Below are positions 43,151 through 54,535 of a DNA stretch of 64,000 bases, piece by piece. Numbering within the stretch: position 1 is the stretch's first letter; each line of letters opens with the position of its first letter. Under the pieces are notes generated by a model, which saw nothing but the letters and a program-made list of their open reading frames with translations, made no database searches and was not told the DNA's origin. Made by a program: the position numbers and the translations under genes. Source of the DNA: Oreohelix idahoensis (lineage: Eukaryota; Mollusca; Gastropoda; Stylommatophora; Oreohelicidae); assembly GCA_024509875.1 (NCBI GenBank), contig JAMPIV010012440.1:124001-188000 (forward strand), in the 5' to 3' direction.

Positions 43151-44573
43151 TGTCGCGAAATTGGTTTCAAGCCATTGCAAACGGGTTCAGTTAGATTTAT
43201 AAACCCATCAACGATCGAATGACCGCTTTCAAAATGGCGGCGTATCAGCGAAATGTGTATCAGACAGAGGAAATCGCCAAGGATAAATAAAAGCAGAAGG
43301 GAATCCGTATGAAAAGGATTTTACATTTCAGTACAGGGAAGGATTGTGTATAACTGCATATAAGAAGGAACGGTAGGATGTTCTCATTTACGGAGATATA
43401 TGCGTATTTCGGCTGCCCACAGTTACGCTAAAAGCGTGTAACCCACTTCTGTTCTAAATATTAAAATCAATAAATAACAGTTTGGGAATTTACATGGATA
43501 GGAAGATAGAGTTTTATCAGCTGTATAAAACTAGATAAGATGGAACAATATGGATATTATATATGCTGAGAATGATAAAGGCAAAATTTCAGTCGACGCA
43601 CAGATCGGCCGAAATCACTGTTCGGGAAGGATTTTTCAGGCTTAGGTTTAAGCTGTGACGTCGGTACTCTCCGATACGTCCGCGCTATACTTATTTAAAG
43701 CGTATCTGTAAACTGAGCTAGAGACAACGAAAGAGGGTTCAGACAGACTGGAGGCAGAGTTTCGCCACTACCCATGAATTGTGAGCGGATCGCCAGAAAT
43801 ATTTTTAAGTCCAGTATCTGAAGTCTGAGGGTTCCATGAAATAACTCAAACCAGACTGTCCAGTATCAGAAGCCGGTGTAGTTCATCCGAGGCAATCCCA
43901 CAAAAGTGCAGGACCCCAAAGAGTGAACTTCAACTGGTCATTGGCATCCCTACTGTTGGGCCTACCAAGTCTGATATCAGCAAAGGACAGTTTCAGCAGT
44001 ATCAAGTTGGAAAGATAAGTGTCCTGTTTGACACTGACCACCTATACATGTGAAACAGCCAATAGTTGAAAACAATAAGTAACCATACAGAAACTCAGTC
44101 AACTGATGACAGTTATCCTTAAATTCAAAGGACTAATAACAGTGATTTCAGTAACTTTATTATTTAAGATCTTGAAGTCTAAACTGACAATAATAGTAAT
44201 TGTGTGAATACTTATATATATATATATGTGTATGCTCTTTTCCAACTAGTAGAAATAGAATATTAGTGTAATTATTAAACTATTTTAACTGTACCTGAGG
44301 ATTTATTCACTTCTTCCATTTTGTGGGTTCAGTGAATGTACATTTTACTTATCCCCTAGAATATAAGTAATCATAAGATAGTCACAGGGAGGAGACTCCT
44401 TAAATTCTGGTTCTACACCTTACCAACTGGGCCAGGGTTTTCACAGTCTGACTATTTTTATGATAACAATACACCAGTGCTTATTTCTAAGACTGGGGTA
44501 TTACTTGTAAGGTCAGAACTCGTTACTGGCATACTCTTACATAATAAATACTTTTAAATAACCTCCCGCTATA
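43151..44573 (+). repeat. 3' LTR of element D
   Basis: 1423 bp. It ends TATA where the 5' LTR ends TACA, a change in the conserved terminal CA that could impair further integration from this copy. Confidence 0.93.
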
Positions 44574-44737
44574 GTAGAGTAAGAAGAAACAATACCCAAA
44601 TAGAATCAAAAGATACGCAGGCGAATCCTGGAAGCATGAACCACATGAACTGCTAGTGAGAAATCAATAGCAGAAATGGAATGCAATGAAGAATAATCCG
44701 CAAAGAAAAAATCAAGCGAAGATATGTATGTAGACGA

Positions 44738-44979
44738 AGATGGTAATAATACTTCCCAATTACCAAACAACCTATGATAAAACTACATACAATCATATCA
44801 TAAAGTATAGAACACAATAGCAATGTGTGTGTATAACAAAACACAAAGCAAGCTATAACTAAGTAAAACATAGTAAATAAGTTAACCTAGTTATCAAACT
44901 TATTCATAAGTAATAATGAATCATCATAGACAATATTCATATGAAACAAATAGTAACACCAATATCAATAAATTTGGAT
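44738..44979. other. 242-bp segment present in only one B internal
   Basis: B internal 1 reads GTAGACGA/CACTAG without this AT-rich segment (junction near 32038). No duplication brackets it, so a deletion in internal 1 is more likely than an insertion here. No coding potential. Confidence 0.7.
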
Positions 44980-46937
44980 CACTAGTATCAAAAAATTCTA
45001 ACCGACACACAATAATATCAGAAAAACATCTTCCAAACGTACCTCAACTACTACACATTATTACACCCCTGGGCACAGTGGAGCGTTGATCACAGAAAAA
45101 ATATTACAATGCCAGAAAAAAATTTTATAAAAAAAAAATACAATATAAAAAATTTCGTAATCCTAAGTTACAGAAAAATTGCATATTTATTTCTAAGTAA
45201 TTTAAATCGATAATTAATATATCAAAAATGATATCGATGTTAACAAAATGTATAATTTCTAACACAAAATCATATCTTTGAGTAGACGCATAATAAGCGC
45301 ATACTAATTTAACACGATTCGAAACAGAAAAAATTCACGGGGAAAAAAAAATAAACACCCTGTTATCTGCATAACAATCTTGTAAATACATAAAAGAATA
45401 TCATGTATTTGAATAGCTGCTTTAATTAACCCTTTGGATTACATCGATCAATCAAAAGTATCAGCCATCGCTGTTAACTGTCCATATTGAGTCACGCGTG
45501 TAGAAAGACTGCAAACATATTCTTGATCTATAGCTGTATAGGTACACAGTGGTTAATAAATGTGAGTTAGTTGTCGTCATCATGTGCTGCAAAAGGAGGT
45601 AAATGTCATCACTGATAATGCGAGATAGTTCTCTCTTGACAGTGTTCACCAACATGACACATATGGGCATCAGTGTTAATGTTTACAAAGATGATGACAA
45701 TGCAGGAAATATCTCTCCGACCACACAGTGTCAATTATTGCCATGTAAATAAGCGCCACACAGGCCTCTAACTGAAATCGCGGGCATTACAACCCGTAAA
45801 ACTTGCGACTATGAATGAAATCTCCTATTTGAAGCTCAAGGCAGGCTTGCGAAGTAAACATTGATGTTCTGATTACTGGCCACGCCCACACAGGCTATTT
45901 ATAAACAGAGTATAATAGCTGTTGACTCAGGAAGATTCGCGCCCTTGACTTACTGTTATGTCCGATGTTTGGTTAACACCAACTGTTAATAGCTGAACAA
46001 CTGTTAATTTAGTGTGATAGGCTCAAGACTGTTAAATACGATGTTCCTTCTTAATCCGTTGTTATTGATGGATATATGACGCGGATGTCGTAGGCATAAC
46101 GCCTTAAAATTTGGCCACCAAATGATAATGCCCAAAAAATGCTACTACTGGGTCGCTAAATAATAAAGATGCGAATCAATCATCCAAATATTGTAGAACA
46201 AGGAATTATGTGTTGCAGGCGATACTGGCCATCACATGATACATGTAGGGTTGTTGTTTCAACACTATTGTTACAATCCAACGTTACAATCTGATTGGTT
46301 TACAACTACTGTTACCAACTGTTCAGTGCCTGATACTGACGTGTTTAGTGCTGGTGCGTTTGGTGAAGAAGTGAGTGTGTGTTGCAATAGTCACTCACAG
46401 TAACGTACGTAAAAGTCATTGATTGTTGAAAAGCTGGTGACGTTTTCTTAGACACTTTAATTACGCCACAACACGACCACAAGGACATCTACAAAATACA
46501 GTATATGGAATCAAATAACATCAGGTAAGATCTACCAATATTCACCCACATATCACTTCAATCATATACATCTCCCGGCCTCAAATATCTTCAGTGACTC
46601 TAATAGATGTTCATGGATCCTCCAGTAATACGTATATGCAATCATCAGCACTATCCCTTCCTGTAACCTGCAAACCTCGCAGTGCTATTGATATATGTTC
46701 CTGAATCCTTCCAGTAATAATATATAGGATCGTCGACGCTACCTCTTCCGGTAGACTGCCAACATCGCAATGCTACTGATATATACTCATGGATCCTCCA
46801 AATAATACGTATGTGCAATCACAGAGCAACTACTGTCATAGCAGTGCAAGAATATATATGTTCATGGATCCTTTCAAATAATAATATTACGTATGGCCTC
46901 ACAGAGCAACTACTGTCATAGCAGTGCAAAGTATATT

Positions 46938-48259
46938 CAAGGGGATTGACATAAGTCTTGGGCCTGACCATGAAGGACATGTCACACAGAGCTGAAATTT
47001 TGTATAGGGTTTATTCCTTTTCAATATAGCCACTGTCTAAATTGACATACATCCGCCATCTCTGCTTGACCTTGAAAAGACCTTGGGAGTAGAACACCCT
47101 ATTTTTTAAACTAAACCAGTCATCACATGCCAGTATAACCTCTTCATCGCTGTCAAAATGATTTTCTATTAGCTGTTTTTTAAGATTTGGGAAAAGAAAA
47201 AGGTCTGATGGAGCCAAATCTGGAGAATATGGTGGGTGTGGAAGAATTTCAATATTCAAATTGTTGTCTGCTACTGCACAAGCCATGTTTTGTGAGAGGG
47301 CGCGTTGTCTTGAAGCAAAGGAAGATTTTGAGTGCGCGTTATCCCTCGTTTCCTGGTCACAACCTTTCTTAGTTTGGTGAGAAGATCTGCATAGTACTGT
47401 CCATTAACTGTGTTGCTACGAGGCAGATAATCTTTCAAAAGGACACCTTTGCCGTCCCAAAAAACAGTCAGCGTCACTTTTCCTGCAGATTTCTGCGCTC
47501 TCGGCTTGACAGGTGTTGGGAAGCCCGGGGTTTTCCATTGCATGCTGGCAATTTTGGATTCGGGGTCATAATTGTGTACCCATGTCTCATCTACTGTCAC
47601 CATGGTCTCCAAAAAATTTTTTGACTGACACTTTTTGAGCAACTCTTGACAGCAATTTACCCTCGTTTGCTTCTGTTCACGTGTCAACAGTCACGGAAAC
47701 CAGCGTGCACACATTTTTCTCATGTTCAGTCTGTTGTGTAAAATTCTATGAACTGTTCTTTCATTTAGTTTTACTCTACTAGCTATCTCCACAATTGTCA
47801 TTTTTTGATCCTGGTCAATGATTTTCTTCACTCTTGTTGCATTTTCATCGTTGCATTCTGAGGCTGGTCTACCAGATCTTGGCAGATCAGCAACATTTGA
47901 GCGGCCGCACTTAAACTGTTGACACCAGTTTTTTTTTACCGAAGTATATGAAGGACAAGAATCATGAAACACTGGTTCCATCTCCCTGTGTATTTCTGTA
48001 GGTGTTTTTCCCTGAAACATCAGAAATTTTATCACAGCTCTGGCCTCCTTCTTTTCAATTGTTTTGTCAAATCTTTGGAGCAGCAGATCCGGTCAATAGG
48101 GTACATTGCGCCGTGCACCGTAGCGGGAAAACCCATTGAAGAAACAAACGCGTACTTCACGCATTCAGTGCAAATATGATGAACTTTAAATGTGCCAAGT
48201 TTCATCTTCCACCTGTGACTCCTTCATGGTCAGGCCCAAGACTTATGTCAATCCCCTTG
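46938..48259 (-). mobile_element. mariner-family DNA transposon
   Basis: Long inverted repeats beginning CAAGGGGATTGACATAAGTC at 46938 and ending with the complement at 48259, with near-perfect pairing for about 40 bases. TA flanks both sides (46934-46935 and 48260-48261), inside a TATATA stretch present uninterrupted in the other B LTRs. The transposase lies on the minus strand with one stop and one frameshift. Confidence 0.92.
47011..48035 (-). pseudogene. mariner transposase with one stop and one frameshift
   Basis: The frame reads from about 48035 (MIKFLMFQGKTPTEIHREME; open upstream without a better ATG) through two helix-turn-helix regions (TSVKKNWCQQFKCGRSNVAD; TIVEIASRVKLNERTVHRIL). 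Catalytic Asp residues lie in VTVDETW, LLQDNAPSH and PYSPDLAPSDLFLF, matching mariner D,D34D. An in-frame TGA at 47691-47693 follows CARWFP, and a shift near 47280 separates DNAPSHK from the last domain. A normal mariner protein is about 340-350 residues, so the coding region is full length apart from these two lesions. It would cut at the inverted repeats and insert at TA. Confidence 0.93.
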
Positions 48260-48883
48260 TATGTTCATGGATCCTTTCAAATAATAATAATACGGCCTCA
48301 CAAAGCAACTACTGTCATAGCGGTGCAAAGTATATATGTTCATGGATCCTTTCAAATAATACGTATCAAATCACAGGCCTGTACACACCAAGGCCTATAA
48401 CACATCTCTTCAAATAATGTACATTTTATCTGCAGATAATTACTTATCACACTAATGGCTAATCACATATAAATCCATTAGTAATCCCTTTGTACCAACA
48501 TATTCAAAGGTACACTCGAAAAAACATGGCCACAACCTTCTTCCCCGTACACTCGCTGGGGACTCTATGTCACTAAAAACTCCTTACCCAGAACACCGCA
48601 GTCAAACACACCTGACCCGGGCAAGCTGGGCGAATATCGCTCACCTCAAAAAATCTTAAACAAATTCATCTCACACTGGACTCGCCGTGAGATGTTAGCA
48701 GCGATCAACACGCTCTATTCTCGTACATACGAGCAAACAATAGATTATATTTTTAAATCAATTAACCAAGCGGACCAAACCGCTGTCCAAGCGGAACAAC
48801 CAAAATCCGGCTTGTTTGTACTAGACTTCTAACAATTAATTCCCTTGGACTAGGAGTGAGGTAATTCAGCCTGCAACAATACC

Positions 48884-49134
48884 CTTACAGGTGAACCATT
48901 AAATACTATTATGGCAATAGATGAACCTGACAAGACTAACCATGAAGTGGTCAGAGCAACTTTATTAAAGAGGTATCAACTTAAAGAAGATGATTATCGT
49001 CTTCGTTTTAAGACTATGTTACCAGAAACTGGGGTAGAGTTCTCAGACTTTATTACAAAGATACGTCTTACTTTTACTCGATGGATTGAGTTGTCTAACA
49101 CTAAAAAAACATATGAAGCACTTATGGACTTATT
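48884..49134 (+). pseudogene. A gag, second part after the B insertion
   Basis: Continues in frame from 20877 after removing B and one ATACC copy (LLDT/LTGEPLN). It encodes capsid-type residues (NHEVVRATLLKRYQLKEDDY; FSDFITKIRLTFTRWIEL) that parallel the ALLIRYEKN and FSARLETYLLKW blocks of D. The frame stops where a LINE begins at 49135. The rest of gag, protease and the integrase core are absent. Confidence 0.85.
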
Positions 49135-49790
49135 CATCATCATCAGTTGCCATCTCCACAATGAAGGTTGGCTGTAATGGATCTCCAACGTCTTCTGTCT
49201 CTTGTCTTGGTGGTACACTCTGATAGGCTCTTTCCCGTCCATCTCTTGATGTTATCTTCCCACTTATAGCGCTGTCTTCCCCTTGCACATTTGCCTTCAA
49301 CTCTCCCTTCTGTTATGGTCTTCTGCAAGGTGTTATGCCTTTTTATGTGGCCAAAGTATTTTAGCTGCCGAACTTTGACCTCTCTCATTAGTTCTCTTTT
49401 CATACCTACATTTTCTAGGACCTCCTTATTTGTTTTCATCTCTTTCCATGAGATACGCCCCATTCTTCTATATATCCACATTTCAAGAGCCTCAATTCTT
49501 TCTTCCAAATGCTTATTCATCGTCCATGTTTCTGCACCATATAGAAATGCAGAATATATATAACACTTTATGATTCTCAGTTTTAATTTGTGAGATAACT
49601 GTTTGGATGTCAGTTTATGTTTCATGTTATTGAATTTAGCTTTGGCCATTCCTATTCTCTTCTTGATTTCTGTTTCACATCTGCCATCTTCTGTTATTAT
49701 ATGACCAAGATATACGTAGCTCTTGACTTGTTCCAGGATTTTCCCATTTACGCTTATCTTTAATGTGGGTTTATCGTCTGTTTTGCTAAT
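49135..49790 (-). pseudogene. RTE-like LINE 3' end inserted in element A
   Basis: Minus strand: LTSKQLSHKLKLRIIKCYIY, GAETWTMNKHLEERIEALEM, RRMGRISWKEMKTNKEVLEN, ending in a (GAT)n tail at 49135. It is nearly identical to the 3' third of the LINE at 55295-56781, so both belong to one recently active family. Element A jumps here from gag to the end of integrase, so the insertion came with, or followed, a deletion of roughly 1.5 kb of A. Confidence 0.9.
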
Positions 49791-50228
49791 TATTGCATAC
49801 AGAGAGGTTCCTAATGAACAGACCGGGTTTTCTCCTTTTGAACTCGTCTTTGGCGCGCGTCCGCGCGGCCCTATGTCTTTGCTTCACGACCTTATAGCTG
49901 CCGATGATATCAGTGATGGCACACACTCTTCTTATGAATATGTCATTGCACTCAGGCAGAAAATCATTGAAGCATGCAAATTAGCAACTTCTGCATCGGA
50001 ATTTGCTAAAGAAAAGGCAAGGCAATTTGCAAATAAAAATAGATGCCTACGACAACTTTGTCCTGGTGACAAAGCATTTGTATTACTCCCTACCAGGGAA
50101 AATAGGCTTCTCATCAGATGGAAAGGTCCTTTTATGATTGTCTCTAAAAATTTCTGATGTCGACTATGTTGTCGATATAGACGGGAAACATAAAACCTTT
50201 CATATAAACATGCTTACGGAATTTTTTT
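49791..50228 (+). pseudogene. A integrase C-terminal part with GPY/F module
   Basis: Resumes as IAYREVPNEQTGFSPFELVF, matching FAYREVPHNSTGMAPATLLF of D, then GARPRGPMSLLHDL, CPGDKAFVLLPT and the GPY/F-like IRWKGPFMIV. A frameshift after VSKNF (stop near 50157) moves the remainder (VVDIDGKHKTFHINMLTEFF) to another frame. Catalytic residues were in the deleted section. Confidence 0.88.
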
Positions 50229-50516
50229 GAACGTCCAGAATACTTGCAACCTATCTTTCAAGCGCGGACGACACTCCAGTCCCTCATGGTTATTACTCAT
50301 CTCTGTCAGTTATACAGGATGAAGAATCTACTTTCTCGGACGTTAATCTTCCTCTTCCGATGATTCCACTTCATTCTACGGAATCATGGAAAAATGTTGC
50401 TATTTCTCCTAGATTGTCTTCTGAGGAACAGCTACAAGTCTATCCCACGTTACAAACATTTCAGGATGTTCTCACGGACATTCCTGGACACACATCAGTC
50501 ATTAAGTATGACATAA
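50229..50516 (+). other. Degenerate linker between A integrase and RT
   Basis: Corresponds to the D region between GPY/F and RT. Coding sense is visible in pieces (LTDIPGHTSVIKYDI near 50470-50512) but frames are disrupted. An apparent ACTT duplication near 50518-50524 sets the RT frame off from what precedes. Confidence 0.6.
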
Positions 50517-51800
50517 TTACTTACTGACCATACTCCTATCAGAGTCAGACCTTACCCTATTCCTATTCATTTCCAAACACAGGTCGAGAAAGAACTGGAT
50601 GAAATGATACAGTTAGGGATAACTGAACCATCCAATTCGGCATACTCGTCGTCTATGGTTATTGTTCGAAAGAAAGACAATAACATACGCCTTTGCGTCG
50701 ATTACCTTAAACTAAACCAAGTAACAAAATTCGATGCTGAACCTATGCCTCTATTGGATGAGCTACTTACTACACTTTCTAACTCTCGTTTCTTCACCAA
50801 ACTTGGCTTGTCTAAAGGTTATTGGCAAGTTCCTCTAACTGAACGAGCCAAACCTCTCACTGCTTTCTCTACACCCAGGGGCTTGTTCCAATGGAACTTC
50901 ATGCCTTTCGGCCTTATGAATGCCCCAGCTACATTCGTACGCATTATGCTTCGAATTCTTTCACATCATTCTGATGTTATTGCATACTTGGACGATATCT
51001 GTCTTTTTAGTGATTCTTGGGAAGATCACTATTTGGGTTTATGTGAACTGCTGTCTACTTTGCGCGAGCATAACTTGACAGCTAAACCCTCTAAAGCCTA
51101 TGTTGGATTTAGTGAAATTTCTTTTCTTGGTCACCGTGTTGGACATGGTCTCTTGAAAACAGAGGACCACAACACTTCTAAGATACTCAACATCACTATT
51201 CCTAAGACAAAGAAACAGATCCGTAGTCTCTTAGGCCTAATACAGTTCTACGGAAGATTCATTCAGAATCTTTCTTCTATTACGGCACCACTCTCAACAC
51301 TATTGAAGAAAGGGTCTCCTAATGTGGTGTGCTAGTCACAAGAATGCCAATCTTCATTGGATCAGATTAAGTCATTATTTTCATCTCCTCCTATATTAAG
51401 ACTACCTACAGCTGATAAGACGTTTGTCCTTTGTAGTGACGCCTCATCAACAGGGATCGGGGCGGCACTGATGCAAGAGTATTCAGACACTCTGCATCCT
51501 GTAATGTACGTCTCTAGGAAACTGAATGCGGCAGAAAGGAATTATTCCGTTCTAGACCGAGAATTATTGGCTATGGTCTGGGCAATTCTTAAACTTCAAA
51601 GATTCCCTCTCGGGGCGTATTTCATAGTAGAAACCGACCAAAAAGCTCTCACAGCTATGCAGAGTAAGGATTTGAAGAGCTCAAGATCCACACGATATGC
51701 TATTGCTCTTCAACCTTTTCATTTCACGGTACGAGCTATCCGTGGTTCGGATATTGTGATGGCAGAGATACTGTCGCGTTGCCCACATGAATCTACTTAA
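50517..51800 (+). pseudogene. A reverse transcriptase and RNase H, one in-frame stop
   Basis: The frame from 50517 reads DHTPIRVRPYPIPIHFQTQV, SSSMVIVRKKDNNIRLCVDY, KLGLSKGYWQVPL (the usual KVDL reads KLGL, so the first catalytic Asp is Gly), MPFGLMNAPATFVRIM, and the active-site AYLDDICLF. After FLGHRVGHG, a TAG at 51333-51335, probably from Trp, interrupts the frame. RNase H follows in the same frame: LCSDASSTGIGAAL, RELLAMVWA, ETDQKAL, and DIVMAEILSR where the last Asp appears to be Glu. With YLDD and about this level of difference, A represents a lineage separate from C, D and F, which fits an older, decayed copy. Confidence 0.9.
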
Positions 51801-52661
51801 CTCTCATGTCTAGATCTCCTGATATATATCTAGATTTATGACTATACCTTACAATAACATGCTACTAGGACATTTATGTCACTTTACTTAAATTCATTGT
51901 TGTGAATTGAATGATTTAGAAGGTTTAGTTATCATGATATAAAGGTCGGAAATTATTACGGCCACACTTAATAAGGTATAGATGTAATAGTGACTATGGT
52001 ACATTATAACATTCTAAGAATTGTGTTATTTATATTGTTCTCAGCAAACCAGTACTTTGTCCGGGAGTGCCGTCACAGATTTATCTTGATGCATTATGAC
52101 TTCCATGCTGTCCATTTGGATGCTGCTTACAAGCGACCTCCGGACAAGGCTTCTGTAATTATCGCCTGTTAGTTAGAATGTATAACTGTATAGTCATATT
52201 GATGTAAAATTACTTTATAAATTTTTTATTAATCATCCATTAGATAATAATGAGTTAGGGCATTAGTCTTTGAAAGATTTCTATGCTAATTTGATAGATA
52301 ATGACATTCAACATTGCTTCTCATATTGATATGAGTTTTTTTTTTTTCGAGATGTATGTAATATTTGTTAGCATTGCCTGTACCTTTGGGTTTTTTGGGT
52401 GGCACCTCCCTGGATATGTTTTATTTAGAAAATATATTTTTTTCTCTTGTCTTGTGAGATATCTGTTGTTCTCACCAGACGCGCTATTGTGCGTCGATTG
52501 AGTCTGACATTATGTCGTTATATTTATGTTGATCCTTTCATCGGCGCATCATGCATGCGTTATGAGCTTGTTGCATCTTGCTCAGTGATGTATTTCAAAA
52601 AAAATGTTTCATTTTTTTTCGCGCGGGGGGGGGGGGGGGGGGGGAAGGGGGTGCGGTAATC
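51801..52661 (+). other. A 3' untranslated region with poly-G polypurine tract
   Basis: No coding frame. A run of about 20 G at 52625-52644 followed by AAGGGGG ends 11 bases before the 3' LTR and probably is the expanded polypurine tract. Confidence 0.75.
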
Positions 52662-54049
52662 TGTTGCTGTCTATTTAGCATATATATTAAAGACATCAAC
52701 CTGTTTAATTATTTTGATAGTCTAAGAAAGGGAACTGGTGATTTACGTTGGTGACAGGATTGATTCCTGGTTATCTTTTCCTTGTCTTATGTCGACCTGT
52801 GTCTTAAATTGCTGTCATATCTTAAGTTACTATTCACATGACCATATACGGAGTGGCTTTACCTCTCGCTTGAGGAAATGCCCTGGTCTTGTGTTTAAGT
52901 TTCGCTCAGGTCTGTGCTATTTGCACATGCGCAAGGTTTTGGCGCAAAGACCGGGGACTTCCGTCTTGAACCAGTGTAACCCTGGGCGTTGTGATTGGAC
53001 AGAGGTCCGAAGATTTTCCTTGCCATCTTTTCGGGGATTTGAAAGTTCATTGTATGACTGAGATGTCATCTTTCCTTCCCCTAGTTCATTCTATATGCCA
53101 GGAATGGCAGTGTGGTGTTTTAGTGTTTTTCTAGGATTCTGAACAAAGGTAATAAAGTCATTTATGATCTTTCGTATGCCTAGAGTATAGAAATACATTT
53201 CGGCGACATGTTGAACAGAGCTCACAGCTGATATATATTATATAGAGCCCCATTGTTGGTGCTTGATACGGGAGCTAAGACTAAGCGTCTTTTGAACATT
53301 AATGCCCAGATAAAGTTATCTACTTGAGTAGAGGATTGGCAGGAATATGTACACGAAAAGTTAAAACACCAAGGTTACCTAATATTTGAGGTCCGCTTCT
53401 TGCGGCCTGATGCTGTCGCCATAAAGGTTTGTGGTTACGGCCTTTATTCTTCATGAGAAGAAGTGCCTGGCATGTGATGCCAGAAAAAGTCATAGCCTTT
53501 GGTTAGGCCATTGAAACCGCCCTTCCCGTGCGGTATAATTGCAGAGGGGTACCTGACGGGTTCTGTCAGGGTACCAGAACTTTCAGTATATAAAGGCAGA
53601 AAGTAGATTGACAGTTTATTATTGTTGCCACCATAAAGCTGAGCTGATGAAGAGGGTTAACTACAATTACCATCATATAATGTCCATGTTTATTATGCCA
53701 TTGATTGTGTCGTCCATACTATGAAACGTCGTATAATAAATATTGTGAAACGTCAGCAGCATTACCTACCTTCACTGACTTCTGCATGTGGGTGAGTGGG
53801 TTCAGTGTGCAGCTGTCCAAGAGCCTAGACGCATTCGCCTACACCCACACTTACCACATCATCCCACATGAGATTACAAGTACTACACGCCTGAAAACAT
53901 GTACGCTGTTTGTGTGTGAGTGTCTGCATTACACCCTGGCAGCGCCTCACGCTGGTGACCCAGATATTCACCGCAACACTGAACTGTCCAGGTGATAAAA
54001 CGACACGCCCACTTAACGACACTTCAACACGAACAAACAGACTTTTACA
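52662..54049 (+). repeat. 3' LTR of element A
   Basis: 1388 bp, TGTTGCTGTC...CAGACTTTTACA, followed by CATAC. About 25 differences from the 5' LTR. Confidence 0.92.
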
Positions 54050-54054
54050 CATAC

Positions 54055-54535
54055 TTTCCTGTAGTCTAGTATAAAATGCTTCTTAGACTCTTCTTTGTCA
54101 TTTGTTGGATGACATTTACACTTATTTTCGTTTCAGCTGTTTTAAAGTAGCTGTTATTATTCTGGGTCCTCTTCTTCTTCTTCTTCTTCCTCGTTCGTCC
54201 TGAAAAGGACGTTGGTTGCGTTGTGCCCGTTTACAGCAAAGCTGCGATATTTGCGCATTTCGGCCGACACATCCAACTTCCGCACGGCATTTTTTGGGAC
54301 TGGGTTAGCCTTCCCTCTTTGATAGCTAGTTTCTCAGCCAGACTGCAGTGATGCAACCTGTTTCCATGACCACCACCTGGAGGTGGAGTAGGGTCTTGGT
54401 CAGCTCTGGTTCGCTGACCCTGACGCAAGCAGTCAAGCTATGGGTCGCTGACTGCATTCTCTATTGCTGCGTCTTTTGGTCCCATTCTTGGTCCAACCGC
54501 TTCCCATTCAATGAGTGCTTTCTGTGCTTCTTTAG
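54055..54535 (-). mobile_element. Non-LTR retroposon 3' end with (GAA)n tail
   Basis: On the minus strand a block from 54535 ends in CGTCCTTTTCAGGACG (54196-54211) and then a (GAA)n tail at 54167-54190. The reading near 54490-54535 (ALIEWEAVGPRMGPKDAAIE) has the look of a decayed LINE ORF end; the rest is untranslated. The hairpin is the one also found in the half-LINE leader, so the two elements may be related. Confidence 0.5.
54196..54211 (-). other. Histone-type stem-loop near a retroposon tail
   Basis: CGTCCTTTTCAGGACG, perfect 6-bp stem and TTTC loop, about 6 bases before the (GAA)n tail. Identical to 35343-35358. Confidence 0.6.

Larger units (their letters stand above)
37009..44573 (+). 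mobile_element. LTR retrotransposon D (Gmr1-like), nearly complete
   Basis: LTRs 37009-38433 and 43151-44573 (TGTCGCGAAA...CCGCTACA or CCGCTATA) with the target duplication GTAGA at 37004-37008 and 44574-44578. The empty target is visible near 31877 in B internal 1 (TAAGTAGAGTAAGAAG). The interior encodes gag, protease, integrase, RT and RNase H in that order, the order of the Gmr1 group rather than of ordinary Ty3/Gypsy elements. A primer site and polypurine tract are present. About 12 substitutions separate the LTRs (about 0.9%). One frameshift in protease is the only coding lesion I see. Confidence 0.94.
36658..46122 (-). other. B internal region 2 (non-coding, host of element D)
   Basis: 36658-37008 and 44579-46122 flank element D. 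About 1.9 kb net, AT-rich and without an assignable coding frame. The border CCACCAAA/TGATAATG at 46111-46123 repeats that at 35731-35743. It contains 242 bp (44738-44979) absent from internal region 1. Confidence 0.8.
20878..48878 (-). mobile_element. LTR retrotransposon B: non-coding, tandem (three LTRs, two internals)
   Basis: Inserted into gag of A with the 5-bp duplication ATACC at 20873-20877 and 48879-48883; joining the flanks restores the gag frame. In minus orientation the LTR runs TGTTGCAGGC...GGCATTATCA. Three LTRs (20878-31528, 35743-36657, 46123-48878) alternate with two internal regions (31529-35742 and 36658-46122). Net of later insertions the LTR is about 1.43 kb and the internal about 1.9 kb. 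No gag or pol is present, so it resembles the large non-autonomous LTR derivatives (LARDs). A purine-rich tract precedes the 3' LTR and a TGGTGGCC primer-like site follows the 5' LTR. Confidence 0.88.
46123..48878 (-). repeat. B LTR copy 3, split by a mariner element
   Basis: 46123-46937 and 48260-48878 form a 1434-bp LTR when the mariner is removed, matching LTR 1 in length. It ends GCCTGCAACA at the ATACC target duplication. Confidence 0.9.
17926..54049 (+). mobile_element. Outer LTR retrotransposon A (Gypsy, integrase before RT), host of a 28-kb insertion
   Basis: LTRs at 17926-19312 and 52662-54049 (1387 and 1388 bp, TG...CA) are flanked by the target duplication CATAC at 17921-17925 and 54050-54054. 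Its coding parts are gag (20209-20877, resuming at 48884), integrase C-terminus (49791-50228), RT and RNase H (50517-51800). Element B interrupts gag, and a LINE lies between gag and integrase in place of the missing section. By eye about 25 substitutions separate the LTRs (about 1.9%), the highest value among the dated elements and consistent with A being the oldest layer. Confidence 0.92.
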
